From Perkinsela sp. pyNocScin1 (lineage: Eukaryota > Euglenozoa > Kinetoplastea > Prokinetoplastida > Perkinselidae), in NCBI GenBank assembly GCA_964019655.1, contig CAXHTR010000006.1, positions 1,151,383 to 1,215,382 on the forward strand: a stretch of 64,000 nt of DNA. The letters run 5' to 3'. Below the pieces are notes generated by a model. The model searched no databases. It worked only from the letters and a program-made list of their open reading frames with translations, and was not told where the DNA came from. Positions 21,996 through 31,792 of the stretch are shown in pieces (positions within the stretch are counted from its first letter, which is position 1; the number at the start of each line of letters is the position of its first letter). Made by a program: the position numbers and the translations under genes.

Positions 21996-22286
21996 ATGCC
22001 AGCAGACGACTTTCCGCCCGCTACGATACCAGAAGGTGTGTCGTACAACCAGCAAAGGGTTCGAGGATTCCAAAGGTATTTCCGACATCATTTCAACCTT
22101 CTGCGACAGAAATGTCGAATAGAGGGAAGAGATGAAATTCAGGGCGTGATGCAAGAAGTTCAGCGCATGCACAGGGACCTCGCCAGTCCAACAACTATTG
22201 TCGGTATGCGGCAGGCGGACAAGGTATTCACATTTGAGCTTATCATGCAAGAGGAAAGCCGAGTCCTCAAGAAACTGCGCGCTTAA
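21996..22286 (+). CDS. Small conserved-looking helical protein, unknown function
   Basis: 96 residues. It has the same 5' signature as the surely real genes: a T/C-rich stretch, TATAAT about 12 bp upstream and a CAATG start. The protein is helical and basic (GFQRYFRHHFNLLRQKCRI, then DEIQGVMQEVQRMHRDL, ending ESRVLKKLRA). It is reminiscent in size and pattern of LYR-type mitochondrial adaptors but lacks a Leu-Tyr-Arg motif. It is the last gene of the + cluster, stranded beyond the transposon block. I do not recognise a specific family. Confidence 0.6.
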   Translation: MPADDFPPATIPEGVSYNQQRVRGFQRYFRHHFNLLRQKCRIEGRDEIQGVMQEVQRMHRDLASPTTIVGMRQADKVFTFELIMQEESRVLKKLRA

Positions 22287-23108
22287 GCTACAAATCGCTC
22301 CGCTAGAAACTAAATGACATGGATAAAGCGCTGCACATGAATACGATCAGCCGATGGCTTAGAGCTCAAGAAGGCAACCGTCCCGCAGCTCATGACAGAC
22401 TTTCAGCTGACATGGAACGAGACTCTGCGAAATGCGCTGCATATGACGTTTTCATATGAAGTAATCAAGTTTGCAATCTTTCTATCGAAGGAGAAGCGCA
22501 AGAGGAGATTCAACTTCCCTGCTGATCATGTGTTTTCGCCTGTGCTGTGGGAGGGTGGTGCACAGATTGGCCATGAAGTTGCGCCAAGCGCACGATAGAT
22601 ACGGGTTGGTATACCACAAGTGGGTTGTACACCGCTTTCGCCGAGGATGTGCAAGAACTCATTTCTCTTGCACGTAGATTGACTGCCATTCGACGCTTTA
22701 TTCACTGCATGCACATGCTATATCTGCTCTTTTGCCTTCCTGAGTACTTGAAGCCTTATCATGACTTCCTCCATGTGTACCAATGGCTACTGATGGTCGC
22801 ACAGCTGACTGCTCCTACAGTGCACGCTGTATGATGCGTACAAAATGATTTGATTTTGCCTTGCGTGCCTCACTCTACTCCCGGTAGAAGCGGCTGAACT
22901 CTCCGGAAGTGGAAAAACACTCGAACGCAATTACGATACAAACGCACTTAAGTGATGATCAGTTCGGTCCATTGCTATATTCAAAATTTCCAAATACGAA
23001 CTAACAATTCTGTGCCGCAAGCACTCCCTCTTGCTATACAAGTTATGCAACGCGGCCTCGCGGCTGTTATATAGTATCATATATCTCTATGCTTGCTGTA
23101 CGTATCGC
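22287..23108. other. Convergent strand-switch interval
   Basis: 822 bp between the stop of the + strand small gene and the stop of EF-1alpha on the - strand. Transcription units converge here, so by analogy with kinetoplastids it should be a termination zone. A short frame at about 22319-22456 (MDKALHMNTISRWLRAQ) has a helix-turn-helix flavour and may be another transposase crumb. I see no tRNA gene, which often marks such sites in trypanosomatids. Confidence 0.5.
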
Positions 23109-24458
23109 TTATTTCTTGCCGGCCTTCTGGGCAGCCTTGGTGACCTTGCCGCTGGTTGGCTCCTTCTTCTGGACGCTCTTGATGACGCCGACGGCGACGG
23201 TCTGGCGCATGTCACGGACAGCGAAGCGGCCGAGGGGCGGGTACTCGGTGAACGTCTCGACGCACATTGGCTTCTGGGGCACCATGCGGACCATGGCGGC
23301 GTCGCCGTTCTTGATGCTCTTCGGCTGCTTCTCGAGCTCCTTACCGGAGCGGCGGTCGATCTTGGACTCGATCTCCTGGAACTTGCACGCGATGTGCGCG
23401 GTGTGGCAGTCGAGGACTGGGCTGTAGCCGTTCGAGATCTGGCCGGGGTGATTGAGGACGATGACCTGCGCGATGAAGTGCTCGCACTCCTTGGCGGGGT
23501 CCTGCTTGCTGTTCGAGCAGACGAACCCACGGCGGATGTCCTTGACGGAGACGTTCTTGACGTTGAAGCCGATGTTCATGCCGGGCGTGGCCTCAGGGAG
23601 GGCCTCGTGGTGCATCTCGACGGACTTGACCTCGGTGGTCAGGTTGGTCGGGGCGAAGGTGACGACGTCGCCGGGGCGGAGGACGCCGGTCTCGACGCGG
23701 CCGACGGGCACGGTGCCGATACCGCCGATCTTGTAGACGTCCTGGAGCGGGAGGCGGAGCGGCTTGTCGACTGGGCGCACTGGCGGGTCGAGCTGGTCGA
23801 GCGCCTCGAGGAGGGTCGGGCCCTTGTACCAGTTCATGTTGGTGGAGCGCTCAATCATGTTGTCGCCCATCCAGCCGGATATCGGCACGAACTGGACCTT
23901 CTCGATGTTGTAGCCGACCTTCTTGAGGTAGAGCTGGACCTCCTTCTTGATCTCGTCGAAGCGGCCCTGCTGGTAGTTGACGGTCTTGTCGTCCATCTTG
24001 TTGACAGCAACGATCATCTGCTTGACGCCGAGGGTGAAGGCGAGGAGCGCGTGCTCGCGGGTCTGGCCGTCTCCGCTGATGCCGGCCTCGAACTCGCCAG
24101 TGCCGGAGGCAATGACGAGGATGGCGGCGTCGGCCTGGGACGTGCCCGTGATCATGTTCTTGATGAAGTCGCGGTGCCCCGGGGCGTCGATGATCGTGAA
24201 GACGCACTTCGGCGACTCGAACTTCCAGAGGGCGATGTCGATCGTGATACCGCGCTCGCGCTCGGCCTTGAGCTTGTCGAGGACCCACGCGTACTTGAAG
24301 GACGCCTTGCCCATCTCGGCGGCCTCCTTCTCGAACTTCTCGATGGTGCGCTTGTCAATGCCGCCGCACTTGTAGATGAGGTGGCCCGTGGCGGTGGACT
24401 TGCCGGCATCGACGTGGCCGATGACGACGAGGTTGATATGAATCTTTTCTTTGCCCAT
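23109..24458 (-). CDS. EEF1A: Translation elongation factor EF-1alpha
   Basis: 449 residues, the standard length. It delivers aminoacyl-tRNA to the ribosome as a GTP complex. All G motifs are intact: GHVDAGKST (14-22), DAPGHRDF (about 91), NKMD (about 153) and the [20 protein letters not shown] switch I region. Domain II carries [12 protein letters not shown] and the C-terminus [14 protein letters not shown], ending [11 protein letters not shown] as in kinetoplastid sequences. The start is chosen at MGKEK (CTACAATGG); the frame stays open upstream. It is the last gene of the - strand cluster. Very high G/C at third positions suggests strong expression. Confidence 0.99.
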   Translation of the reverse strand: MGKEKIHINLVVIGHVDAGKSTATGHLIYKCGGIDKRTIEKFEKEAAEMGKASFKYAWVLDKLKAERERGITIDIALWKFESPKCVFTIIDAPGHRDFIKNMITGTSQADAAILVIASGTGEFEAGISGDGQTREHALLAFTLGVKQMIVAVNKMDDKTVNYQQGRFDEIKKEVQLYLKKVGYNIEKVQFVPISGWMGDNMIERSTNMNWYKGPTLLEALDQLDPPVRPVDKPLRLPLQDVYKIGGIGTVPVGRVETGVLRPGDVVTFAPTNLTTEVKSVEMHHEALPEATPGMNIGFNVKNVSVKDIRRGFVCSNSKQDPAKECEHFIAQVIVLNHPGQISNGYSPVLDCHTAHIACKFQEIESKIDRRSGKELEKQPKSIKNGDAAMVRMVPQKPMCVETFTEYPPLGRFAVRDMRQTVAVGVIKSVQKKEPTSGKVTKAAQKAGKK

Positions 24459-24610
24459 TGTAGGTAAACGACGAAAGCTGGAACGAAAACTGTATTGATG
24501 ATGCCAACACACGCTCAGAAAATAAAAATGCAAATTTCTTCACCCTCACCACTACTGACAGCGCCCGCTGCGCCGTCTGTGCATTCTGCTCGTCGGAATG
24601 CCCAAAATGC

Positions 24611-26251
24611 TCACTCTGCGGTCTCGTCGTGCTCGAGGCCGTGGATGACGATGCCCGTCTTGTGGCAGCGCAGCGTCTTGAGCCGCGCGAGGCGCCCGAA
24701 GAGGTCGGCCTCCCCCGTGAAATCGTTCTCGTAGAGGGAGAGCTCCTCGAGGGACTCGGGCAGGTGCGACAGGTCGACGGCGCAGGCGAAGCCGTTCGAC
24801 GCGAGCGAGAGGCGCTTGAGCTGCGCGGGCAGTCGCTCGAGGCTGACGCTGCCGCTCAGCGCGTTGTGCCGCAGCAAGAGCTCGCGCATGCTCGGCGGCA
24901 GCGACTGCAGCGTGATCGACCCCTCGAGGCGGTTCTCCTGGAGCTTGAGCGTCTGCAGCGTGTCGGGCAGCGACGAGAGGTCGACAGACCCCGAAATGCT
25001 GTTGCGCTGCAGGTGGAGCTCGATGAGCGACTCGTTTAGCTGCGTGAGGTCCACTGAGCCCACAATCTCGCTGCGGTAGATTTTCGCGACCTCGAGCGGC
25101 GCGGGCAGCCGCGTCAGGTCGAGCGTGCCCCGGAACGAGTTTCTATATAAGTACATCTCGCGGAGGGCGGGCGGCAGCCCGGCGATGTCAAGCGGGCATT
25201 CAAAGCGATTGGACGAGAGCGAGAGCTGCGCGAGGCCTGCCGGCAGCGCCGACAGGTCGATGGGCCCCGTAAAAGCATTCTGCCGCAGGTAAAACTCGAG
25301 GAGACCCGCCGGTAGCCGCGTCAGGTCGACGGGTCCCTCCAGCGCGTTCTCTTGGACCTTGAAGCTCGTGAGCGCCGGGCTCAGCTGCGTGACGTCGATT
25401 GTCCCCGTCAGGCCATTGATCTGGAGGTGAAGCTCGCGCAGGCCCGCGGGCAGCGCGTCGAGGTGCACGGACCCCGAAAATTTGTTGCAGTGGACCTTGA
25501 GCTGCTCGAGCGCGGGTGGGAGGGAGCGCAGCTCGAGGCTCCCTGTAAAAGCGTTGCTGTAGAGAAAAATGTAGCGCATTTCTGCTGGCAACGCGTCGAG
25601 GGCGACGGAGGAGCTGAAGGCGTTGCGACTGATTGAGAACTCGCGGAGCGACGCCGGTAGGCGGCTGATGTCGACCTCGCCGGCCAGCTGGTTCTGTCGC
25701 AAGTAAAGCTCCTCGAGCGTGTCCGGCAGCGCGTCGACGTGAATGGACCCCGTAAAACGGTTCTGGAAGAGTTTGAGCGCGCGGAGCCGCGGCGGCAAGT
25801 CTCTCAGGTCGAGCGACCCGTAGAGGCGGTTCTCCTGGAGGTGCAGGACGAGCAGCGACTCCGGCATCGCGCCGAACTCGAGCGTCCCGTGAATGAAATT
25901 GTCCGCCATACTCACCTGCTGGACGCGGCCGGGGAGCGAGCGAAAGTCCATGGTGCCGCGCAGAAACTGCGAGTTCCATGCGATGCCCTGGACGATCTCA
26001 GCAAAATTGTCCCCGCGCTGGTCGAAGATCGTGACGCCCTCCCACTCGCCCGGTGGGCTGTGTGCGCTCCACGACGTGAGCGGATGGCGCACGCCAGCGA
26101 CTAGCGCGAGGAGGGATTCGAGGTCCTCGTGGACGACAGTGCCCGGATCGCCACCGAAGGCACCCCCGGTGAAGAGGCCTGACATGAGCCACGGGGTGCA
26201 GAAGAGCATCAGAAGTGCGCTGATGATGAGAACGAGCGGTGTCGGTTGCAT
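24611..26251 (-). CDS. Secreted or luminal leucine-rich repeat protein, family member 2
   Basis: 546 residues from the ATG at 26251. An N-terminal hydrophobic stretch (PLVLIISALLMLFC) looks like a signal peptide or signal anchor. Residues about 30-95 form an N-cap ending in a WEGVTI motif, like the LRRNT of plant LRR proteins. Then come about 18 near-regular repeats of 23 residues, LPxxLxxLxLxxNxFxGS plus DL, with almost no gaps. It ends in a short acidic tail with no second membrane segment or GPI-type tail. It probably faces the secretory pathway or cell surface as a binding solenoid; the ligand is unknown. It shares the repeat type, but not the N-cap, with the LRR genes at 5098 and 49784. 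Confidence 0.85.
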   Translation of the reverse strand: MQPTPLVLIISALLMLFCTPWLMSGLFTGGAFGGDPGTVVHEDLESLLALVAGVRHPLTSWSAHSPPGEWEGVTIFDQRGDNFAEIVQGIAWNSQFLRGTMDFRSLPGRVQQVSMADNFIHGTLEFGAMPESLLVLHLQENRLYGSLDLRDLPPRLRALKLFQNRFTGSIHVDALPDTLEELYLRQNQLAGEVDISRLPASLREFSISRNAFSSSVALDALPAEMRYIFLYSNAFTGSLELRSLPPALEQLKVHCNKFSGSVHLDALPAGLRELHLQINGLTGTIDVTQLSPALTSFKVQENALEGPVDLTRLPAGLLEFYLRQNAFTGPIDLSALPAGLAQLSLSSNRFECPLDIAGLPPALREMYLYRNSFRGTLDLTRLPAPLEVAKIYRSEIVGSVDLTQLNESLIELHLQRNSISGSVDLSSLPDTLQTLKLQENRLEGSITLQSLPPSMRELLLRHNALSGSVSLERLPAQLKRLSLASNGFACAVDLSHLPESLEELSLYENDFTGEADLFGRLARLKTLRCHKTGIVIHGLEHDETAE

Positions 26252-26323
26252 TTCGTACCTTGTAAAAATTGTGCGCAAACAGAGTTTTTCTAGGAATATA
26301 CAAAAAGCCTTAGGCGCACTGCA

Positions 26324-27151
26324 TCAGAAGCGCTTGGCCAAGAAGATGCCAATCTTACACGCAACTTTGACTGTATTGTACAAGAGCGACGAGCCGACAA
26401 AGTCCCGGCCGCCGTGGTCGATGCCGAGCTCGTGATGATGCTGCTCGTCGTCGCGCAGCTGTTTCACAGTTTCTCGGAGCTCGGCGAGCTGCGGCTTCGT
26501 GGTGCTCTCGGGCGGCTCGCCCACTGCTGGCGCTGTCACAGCGCCCTCGAGGGCGACGATCTCGCGCAGCTGGTCGTTGTAGTGCTCGGTGATAACCTCT
26601 TCGATCGCCGCGTGGCAGCACATGACGGCCTTCTTGCCGAGGAGCGCCGTGACGCCGCCCATGAGCATGGAAGCGCCGTGGAAGAGCAGGTCGAGCGAGG
26701 AGACGGGCACGGACAGGCGCCGCGCCCAGTCGTCCATGATATTGAAGTGATTTTCTTCTTCGGCAAGGATCTCTTGGACAACCTCGTCGTTTGGGTAGAA
26801 GGAGAGGTGCGCGTTGCAGATGCGGACGGCGGCGGTCTCACCGGCGAGGTCTACAGCGATCATCTCACGTAGTTTGGCCGTGACAGCCGCCTCGTGCGCC
26901 TGGAAGTGCGGGAATTTATTTGAAGTATTCGCAGTGCTTGCTGTTGGGGCGTAGCGGCCGACGCTGGGCGCTGCAATGTCGATCTCCGGGGGCTCGGCGA
27001 TTTCCGCTGGCTGTACTGGTGCTGCTCGCGCTTTTTTTGGAAGTCGCTTTTTCGTGGAAGTTTTTTCGGCGATGTGCCGGCGCTGAGACGGCAGTATGGC
27101 GCTCAGGGGGTCACGGGCCCACGGGATGCGCCGGAGGCTGTGCAGGACCAT
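26324..27151 (-). CDS. COQ7: 5-demethoxyubiquinone hydroxylase Coq7, mitochondrial
   Basis: 275 residues. Coq7 is the di-iron enzyme that hydroxylates demethoxyubiquinone in the penultimate step of ubiquinone synthesis, on the matrix face of the inner membrane. The first 80 residues are basic and Ala/Pro-rich, a presequence. The ferritin-like fold has all ligands: Glu105 (AGETAAVRI), Glu132 and His135 (EEENH), Glu184 (AIEEVI), and Glu236 and His239 (DDEQHHHELG). GGVTALLGKKAVMCC is the family's membrane-binding helix. An insert of about 15 residues (about 203-220) precedes the last helix pair. Its start is 72 bp downstream of the DRG1 stop in the same cluster. Confidence 0.95.
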   Translation of the reverse strand: MVLHSLRRIPWARDPLSAILPSQRRHIAEKTSTKKRLPKKARAAPVQPAEIAEPPEIDIAAPSVGRYAPTASTANTSNKFPHFQAHEAAVTAKLREMIAVDLAGETAAVRICNAHLSFYPNDEVVQEILAEEENHFNIMDDWARRLSVPVSSLDLLFHGASMLMGGVTALLGKKAVMCCHAAIEEVITEHYNDQLREIVALEGAVTAPAVGEPPESTTKPQLAELRETVKQLRDDEQHHHELGIDHGGRDFVGSSLLYNTVKVACKIGIFLAKRF

Positions 27152-27223
27152 TTCTCTTTATAAATTTCTAGAAAAAGAGAAAATACACTCGGATGCACGA
27201 GAACTCACAGAAAACTCTCGCGG

Positions 27224-28345
27224 CTAAATCTTTTTCACAATCTGCACGACGTCCTCGTCGTCGAGCTTGTGCTCCTTGCCGACCTTTTGGGGGTTGTGCT
27301 TGACGCTGGAGCCCCAGACCCACGCGTAGCGGAAGCGCTGGATGAGGTGCTTGTGGATGCGCGAGCAGAACTTCTCGAGCGTCGGCGGCGGGCTGCGCTT
27401 GAGGACGACGGGCGCCTTGTAGTCGGGGATCTGCCCCTTCGGCTTCGTGTAGACGCGGATGAGGTTGAGGCGCTCCCAGATGTAGTCCATGAGCCCGTTG
27501 AGGTTCCATTCGCGATCCGCAGAGATCGGGCAGCTGAACGGCAGCTCAGCGAGCACCTCGAGCTCTTCGAGCGAGATCTGGTCGACTTTGTTCAAGACGT
27601 AGACGCACGGGACGAAAATGCGGTTGCCCTCGAGCGCATCGATCAAATCGTCGACGGAGTAGTCGCGCGTGCCGCGGATCTGGACGGTCGCCGAGATGAT
27701 TTTGTACTCTGCGAGCACAGACCGAATGATCTCGTCGTCCAGCGCGCTCTGCTTAGAGCTGTACGTCACGACGACACCGCCGGACTCCTTGCGTTTAATG
27801 ATAATATCAGGCGGCTCCTTGTTGAGGCGGATGCCGAAGCCCTCGAGCTCGCGCTCGATGATGAGCTTGTGCTGCAGTGGCTTCGTGCAGTCGACGACGA
27901 TGAGCAGCAGGCTGCACGTGCGCGCCGTCGCGATGACCTGCCGGCCGCGGCCCTTGCCGTCCTTCGCGCCTTCAATAATTCCGGGCAGGTCGAGAAGCTG
28001 GATGCGCGCGCCGTTGTACTCAATGACCCCCGGCACGCACGTCAGCGTCGTGAACTCGTACGCGGCCGCCTCGCTGAGGTCGGACTCTGTCAGCTTGTTG
28101 AGCAGCGTGCTCTTGCCAACGCTCGGGAAGCCGACGAAGCCAATGCGCGCGTCGCCCGTCTTGGAGACGTCAAAGCCCCCGAGTGACTTGCCACCGCCGG
28201 ACTTGCTCTTGTCCTGCGTAAGGAGGTCGCGCTTGAGCGCTGCGAGGCGCGCCTTGAGCTGGCCGATGTGGCCCATCGTCGCCTTGTTCTTCTGCGTCCG
28301 CGCCATTTCGGCCTCGATGTCAGCGATCTTCTGGAGGACGCTCAT
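27224..28345 (-). CDS. DRG1: Developmentally regulated GTP-binding protein 1 (DRG1/Rbg1)
   Basis: 373 residues from MSVLQKI; the frame is open upstream but the DRG homology starts there. DRGs are OBG-like GTPases bound to translating ribosomes that relieve pausing. G1 is [14 protein letters not shown] at about 71, the switch [12 protein letters not shown]3 [18 protein letters not shown] and G4 LNKVDQ. Between G3 and G4 is the S5D2L insertion. The C-terminal TGS domain runs from about 298 ([13 protein letters not shown]) to the end, [14 protein letters not shown], which is diagnostic of DRG. The N-terminal helical HTH segment ([21 protein letters not shown]) is also DRG-specific. Confidence 0.97.
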   Translation of the reverse strand: MSVLQKIADIEAEMARTQKNKATMGHIGQLKARLAALKRDLLTQDKSKSGGGKSLGGFDVSKTGDARIGFVGFPSVGKSTLLNKLTESDLSEAAAYEFTTLTCVPGVIEYNGARIQLLDLPGIIEGAKDGKGRGRQVIATARTCSLLLIVVDCTKPLQHKLIIERELEGFGIRLNKEPPDIIIKRKESGGVVVTYSSKQSALDDEIIRSVLAEYKIISATVQIRGTRDYSVDDLIDALEGNRIFVPCVYVLNKVDQISLEELEVLAELPFSCPISADREWNLNGLMDYIWERLNLIRVYTKPKGQIPDYKAPVVLKRSPPPTLEKFCSRIHKHLIQRFRYAWVWGSSVKHNPQKVGKEHKLDDEDVVQIVKKI

Positions 28346-28430
28346 GGCTACTACGATAAAACAATGTACGCATAAAGGGAAAAATTTACCTTGCTGTGTG
28401 ACTGAAAAAATGATTAAATTCGCAAGCTGC

Positions 28431-28847
28431 TCACTTTCGCCTGTAGTTGGCCATTGGGTCCTCGCTTCGCTTCGCGGCGTCGACCGCGTCAGTCTCTGCG
28501 ATCCGGCTCCAATCAATTCTTGAGTCTGTGCTACCGGTATCCTTCGCCCGGGCCCCGCCGTAGAACTTGGGGTCGAAGACGAGGTCGTACTCTGGCCCGA
28601 TCTCTGGGCGCTTCGGTGTACCCTCGTCCGACTCCCTCCGGCCGATCTTCCTGTCACCGTAGAGCGCGTCGAACGCGCGGCGGTTGCTGAATGCAGCGCT
28701 CTTGGCACGCTCGGGGCAGTCCTTTGCGATGTGGCCAGTCCGATAGCAGTGGTTGCAGCGCTTCTCCGTAGCACTCGCGGACTGATGGTGGGGTTCGTCG
28801 GTCATCACTCGGAGATCATTTTCAGGAGAGAAAGTGAAATTGTTCAT
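28431..28847 (-). CDS. Single zinc-knuckle (CCHC) protein
   Basis: 138 residues with one CX2CX4HX4C knuckle, [14 protein letters not shown], at about 31-44. The remainder is charged and probably mostly disordered, with a Tyr/Phe-rich patch ([13 protein letters not shown]). Such knuckles bind single-stranded RNA; small proteins with one copy often belong to splicing, mRNA or mitochondrial RNA complexes. A second in-frame ATG at 28805 (MTDEPHHQ) is an equally good start. Its strand and spacing fit the cluster. No specific orthologue is recognised. Confidence 0.65.
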   Translation of the reverse strand: MNNFTFSPENDLRVMTDEPHHQSASATEKRCNHCYRTGHIAKDCPERAKSAAFSNRRAFDALYGDRKIGRRESDEGTPKRPEIGPEYDLVFDPKFYGGARAKDTGSTDSRIDWSRIAETDAVDAAKRSEDPMANYRRK

Positions 28848-28898
28848 AAGTAAATTACGTAAACTACTGGCAATGTCACTCTGAGGAAAAACAGACAG

Positions 28899-29222
28899 TT
28901 ACTCGTGCGGTTTCGGCGTGATGACGTTGCTCTTGAAAACGTGGTTGATCCTGTACTTGAGCTTCGACACTTCCTTCTTCAGCTCCTCGTTCTCTGCCTC
29001 GAGGCGCTCGATCCTCGCCGCCGCGTCGTGCGCGATGCGCTCGTCCTCGCGGATGGCGTCCTGAAGCGGGACGAGGAACATGGCCTTCACGTCCGCGGCC
29101 GTGAACTGCTCGGGGACGGTGAGGCCCTGCACCTTCGCGATGGAGTCAGTGACGCGGAAGCCCTCAGCCGCCACGTTCATCGTCGCAAGGAGCTTCTCTG
29201 CCTGGCCAACCGCTGCGTTCAT
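28899..29222 (-). CDS. Short coiled-coil protein, unknown function
   Basis: 107 residues. The N-terminal half is helical. Residues about 64-95 form a coiled coil (RIERLEAENEELKKEVSKLK) that runs into YRINHVFKSN. The combination of EN-rich coil followed by KLKYR is also seen in the N-terminal extension of cytosolic arginyl-tRNA synthetase and a few other complex-forming adaptors, but no more than that short pattern is shared. It is probably a scaffold or adaptor subunit. The short gaps to its neighbours and consistent strand support a real gene. Confidence 0.55.
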   Translation of the reverse strand: MNAAVGQAEKLLATMNVAAEGFRVTDSIAKVQGLTVPEQFTAADVKAMFLVPLQDAIREDERIAHDAAARIERLEAENEELKKEVSKLKYRINHVFKSNVITPKPHE

Positions 29223-29291
29223 GCGAAACGTACTGACAATGAAAAGGAAAAATGTGCTGTGGGCTTCAAAGGTAAATAATAGAGAAAAAAC

Positions 29292-30101
29292 TCACAGAAA
29301 ACACTTCGGGCAAGTGCACTCGAACCTGTAGCGCTCGTAGAGGGCGTCCTTAGTGCCCCCCTTACCATCGTCTTGCATGTACGCGATCGTGAGCTCCGTG
29401 CCCACGTCAATGTCCCGAAGCGTCTGCAGCACCATGTGCGAGCTATCGCCCGGGCTCGGCGCGATACAGCAGTTGGGCTGGCAGCTGTGGTTGAGCTTTG
29501 CAAAGACAGACTGCAAGCACCACCCGAGGGTATCTTTGTCATCAAAGGGGAATCCGAGCGCGTTTGCCTGGACTTTATGGAGGAGATCGCAGAGCGCTGC
29601 CTCGGAGACACCGAGCTGCTCGCCAAACTGTTTGCCAAAGAGACCCGCGTAGCCCTCCGCCCAGAGGCGGAACGTGTCCGACTGCACGTCGGCGTTCGTG
29701 CAGAGCGTACCGATGGCCGCTACGCGCGGATCTCCCCGCTGGACCATCGCGGCATATCGAAAAATGAAACGAACAAAATCTGTGTCTCCCGCGCGGACGT
29801 CTACGGGGAGGCTGCAGAAGAGCGCACACTCGATGCGGTGCATGGCGAGAATGTCGTCGTCCTTGGCGCAGTTGGCGCACAGCGCGTGTGACTCGCACGA
29901 GTCGCACACTGTGAAATTTTCAGAAGAAAAGCACACGCCACAGCGCTTTGTGGCGAAATCGGTGTACAACGCGGCGATGTCCGGCTTCGCGGCGCATATG
30001 GCGTGGCCTGCGGCAAAGCTCCGCGTTGCCACAACGCCCACACCCTTCCCCTCGACAGCAGCAATCTCTACACCAACGGCCGGGTCGAATGCATTGGTCA
30101 T
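29292..30101 (-). CDS. SET-domain protein with MYND-type finger (SMYD-like)
   Basis: 269 residues. It begins with a SET-N segment (EIAAVEGKGVGVVATRSFAAG). A MYND-like zinc cluster sits at about 54-92: CGVC...CDSC...CANC...HRIEC. Then come a helical SET-I region and the SET core, NHSCQPNC (about 208), GTELTIAYM (about 238) and the post-SET YRFECTCPKCF. SMYD proteins methylate lysines on histones or cytosolic proteins such as Hsp90. The NHSCxPN and GxELxxxY motifs are intact, so activity is plausible. The C-terminal TPR-like domain of animal SMYDs is absent. Confidence 0.85.
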   Translation of the reverse strand: MTNAFDPAVGVEIAAVEGKGVGVVATRSFAAGHAICAAKPDIAALYTDFATKRCGVCFSSENFTVCDSCESHALCANCAKDDDILAMHRIECALFCSLPVDVRAGDTDFVRFIFRYAAMVQRGDPRVAAIGTLCTNADVQSDTFRLWAEGYAGLFGKQFGEQLGVSEAALCDLLHKVQANALGFPFDDKDTLGWCLQSVFAKLNHSCQPNCCIAPSPGDSSHMVLQTLRDIDVGTELTIAYMQDDGKGGTKDALYERYRFECTCPKCFL

Positions 30102-30220
30102 GGAAAAGATGAGGAAAAAAATTCCTAGGTTTGCGTGACCCGGGGAGCTTCTTCTATTAATGAATCAGATGTTCTACGATTTTCCGTTAAAGTTACTAAG
30201 ATTTAATGTGGATGGGGCGT

Positions 30221-31171
30221 TTAGATGCCGAAGATGACCTTGACGCGGTCGTAGGCGACGATGACGAGGGAGCCACCGACGCCGCGGAAGAGCTCAGGGA
30301 CGAGGCCCTTGTAGAGGCCCTTCGCACCCTCCTTGCGCAGGATCTTGGTGAAGCAGTCGACGCAGCCCGTGTACGCGCGCTGCTTGAGGGGGAGCTCGCT
30401 CTCGAGCATCATGCGGCGGCGGATGGTGTCGAACGGGTAGTTGAACGGCATGACGATCGTGCGGGCGGTGGTCACGGCGACGAAGGCACTGACGGCACCC
30501 ATCGTGCCCTTGTCCTTCTTGTAGGGGTTCAGTTCCTGGATCTGCTTGAAGCAGCCGAGCTGGCCGGCACGGTAGACGAAGGCGCCGGCGACAGTCACGC
30601 TCCAGCCGGTGTAGATGCCGCGGATGCCCTGGCGGGAGTACGTCGTCGAGATGCAGTCGGCGATGCCCTTGTACTGCGGGGAGCCGCTCTTGAGGTCAGA
30701 GGCGAGGCGCGTGCGGGCGTAGTCGAAGGGGTAGCAGATGGTGTTCGCGACGGCACCGGCGAGACCGCCGGCGAGGAGGTTCACGCCGAGGGACTTCCAG
30801 AAGTCGGTCTTCGCGTCGTACTTCATGCCGGCGAAGAGGTTGTTGTTGATGAAGTCGTTGAACGCGAGCGCGCTGCCCTGCTGCGGCGCGTAGCGGATGC
30901 AGTTCACGAGGTTACCGCGCCAGAAGGCCTTGAGGCCCTGCTCGCTGTGGACGCGCTTGGCGCAGTCGGCGATGCCCGCGTACGGCTTGATCTTGCCGGA
31001 GAGAACGTCCGGGTGCGACTCCATGGTCTGGAGGAGGAGCTTTATGCGCTCCACGGGCGCCATGATGGTCTTGGAGATCGCACCGGCAACTCCACCGACG
31101 AGGAGGTCGGACAGGAGCTGCTGCCCCCGGGACTTCTTCTCCTTCTGTTCTTTGACGACAGGCTGGCTCAT
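30221..31171 (-). CDS. AAC: Mitochondrial ADP/ATP carrier
   Basis: 316 residues from MSQPV; an upstream open stretch lacks an ATG. It exchanges matrix ATP for cytosolic ADP across the inner membrane. Three repeats each carry the carrier signature: APVERIK, YPFDYART and YPFDTIRR. The nucleotide-carrier motif RRRMMM appears as RRRMML at about 248-253, with the last Met replaced by Leu. The six-helix layout, and WRGNLVNCIRY / YTGWSV / YKGLVPELFRG after each repeat, are typical of AACs. No presequence is expected for this family. Confidence 0.95.
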   Translation of the reverse strand: MSQPVVKEQKEKKSRGQQLLSDLLVGGVAGAISKTIMAPVERIKLLLQTMESHPDVLSGKIKPYAGIADCAKRVHSEQGLKAFWRGNLVNCIRYAPQQGSALAFNDFINNNLFAGMKYDAKTDFWKSLGVNLLAGGLAGAVANTICYPFDYARTRLASDLKSGSPQYKGIADCISTTYSRQGIRGIYTGWSVTVAGAFVYRAGQLGCFKQIQELNPYKKDKGTMGAVSAFVAVTTARTIVMPFNYPFDTIRRRMMLESELPLKQRAYTGCVDCFTKILRKEGAKGLYKGLVPELFRGVGGSLVIVAYDRVKVIFGI

Positions 31172-31358
31172 TTGTGAAGTTTCGAACAACCAAAAAGGAA
31201 AAGGAAAGTGTAAAGGTCAAGGGGTATTGTCTTTTCTAGAAAGTAGAAAGCAATCGACCGGCAAACATGACACAGCTTTTACTGCGACTTCAAAGGCCTT
31301 ACCTTTAAACTTCACTCCGATCCGCTCTTCTTTTCTCTTTGCTTCTTTCCTTCTTTAT

Positions 31359-31655
31359 TTATTGCGAGTACCGCCGGGAGTTCTCGCGCGCCCGCGCTGC
31401 CGCCTCGCTCAGCCGCTTGTGCGCGATGTCCACTGGGTGTCCGCGCTCGTTGTAGACGTACTGGTACGAGGCTGGGTTGACCGGGGCGCCCTCCTCGGTG
31501 TCGAGGGGCTTCACGAAGCAGACATACACGAGGCCCGCCAAAAAGGCTACGTACGGCCCCGCGAGCCCGACCTGGACGAGGCCGAAGCGCCAGCCGTAGC
31601 GCCACTTGGGTGGGAGCCGGTCCCGGAACCCAGTGGCCTGCGCATACACTGCCAT
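31359..31655 (-). CDS. Small single-pass membrane protein, probably mitochondrial
   Basis: 98 residues from MAVYAQ. There is one clear hydrophobic helix at about 27-48 (VGLAGPYVAFLAGLVYVCFV), preceded by a basic aromatic segment (PPKWRYGWRFG). A soluble tail follows, with a charged Arg-rich end. This layout is common among accessory subunits of respiratory complexes and the ATP synthase. I do not recognise the exact family. Strand, spacing and bias fit the cluster, in which it lies between the ADP/ATP carrier and eIF4A. Confidence 0.6.
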   Translation of the reverse strand: MAVYAQATGFRDRLPPKWRYGWRFGLVQVGLAGPYVAFLAGLVYVCFVKPLDTEEGAPVNPASYQYVYNERGHPVDIAHKRLSEAAARARENSRRYSQ

Positions 31656-31792
31656 ATGTACAAAAGTATGAAAAAAATTATGAAAATTAGACTGGCTATG
31701 GCAGTCCTTCACACAGTACCAACGAAAAATCCGTACGAGGATAATTTTAGTATAGTTTATATGTTAGTTGCGCAGTCCTAGTTGTGCAGTCT

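Noticed and set aside
22392-22834. Short + frames in the convergent interval
   Set aside because: Overlapping frames without start context or recognisable content; at most transposon crumbs.
23031-24467. 478-codon antisense frame over EF-1alpha
   Set aside because: Codon-bias shadow rich in Leu, Val, Asp and Glu; the opposite strand is full-length EF-1alpha.
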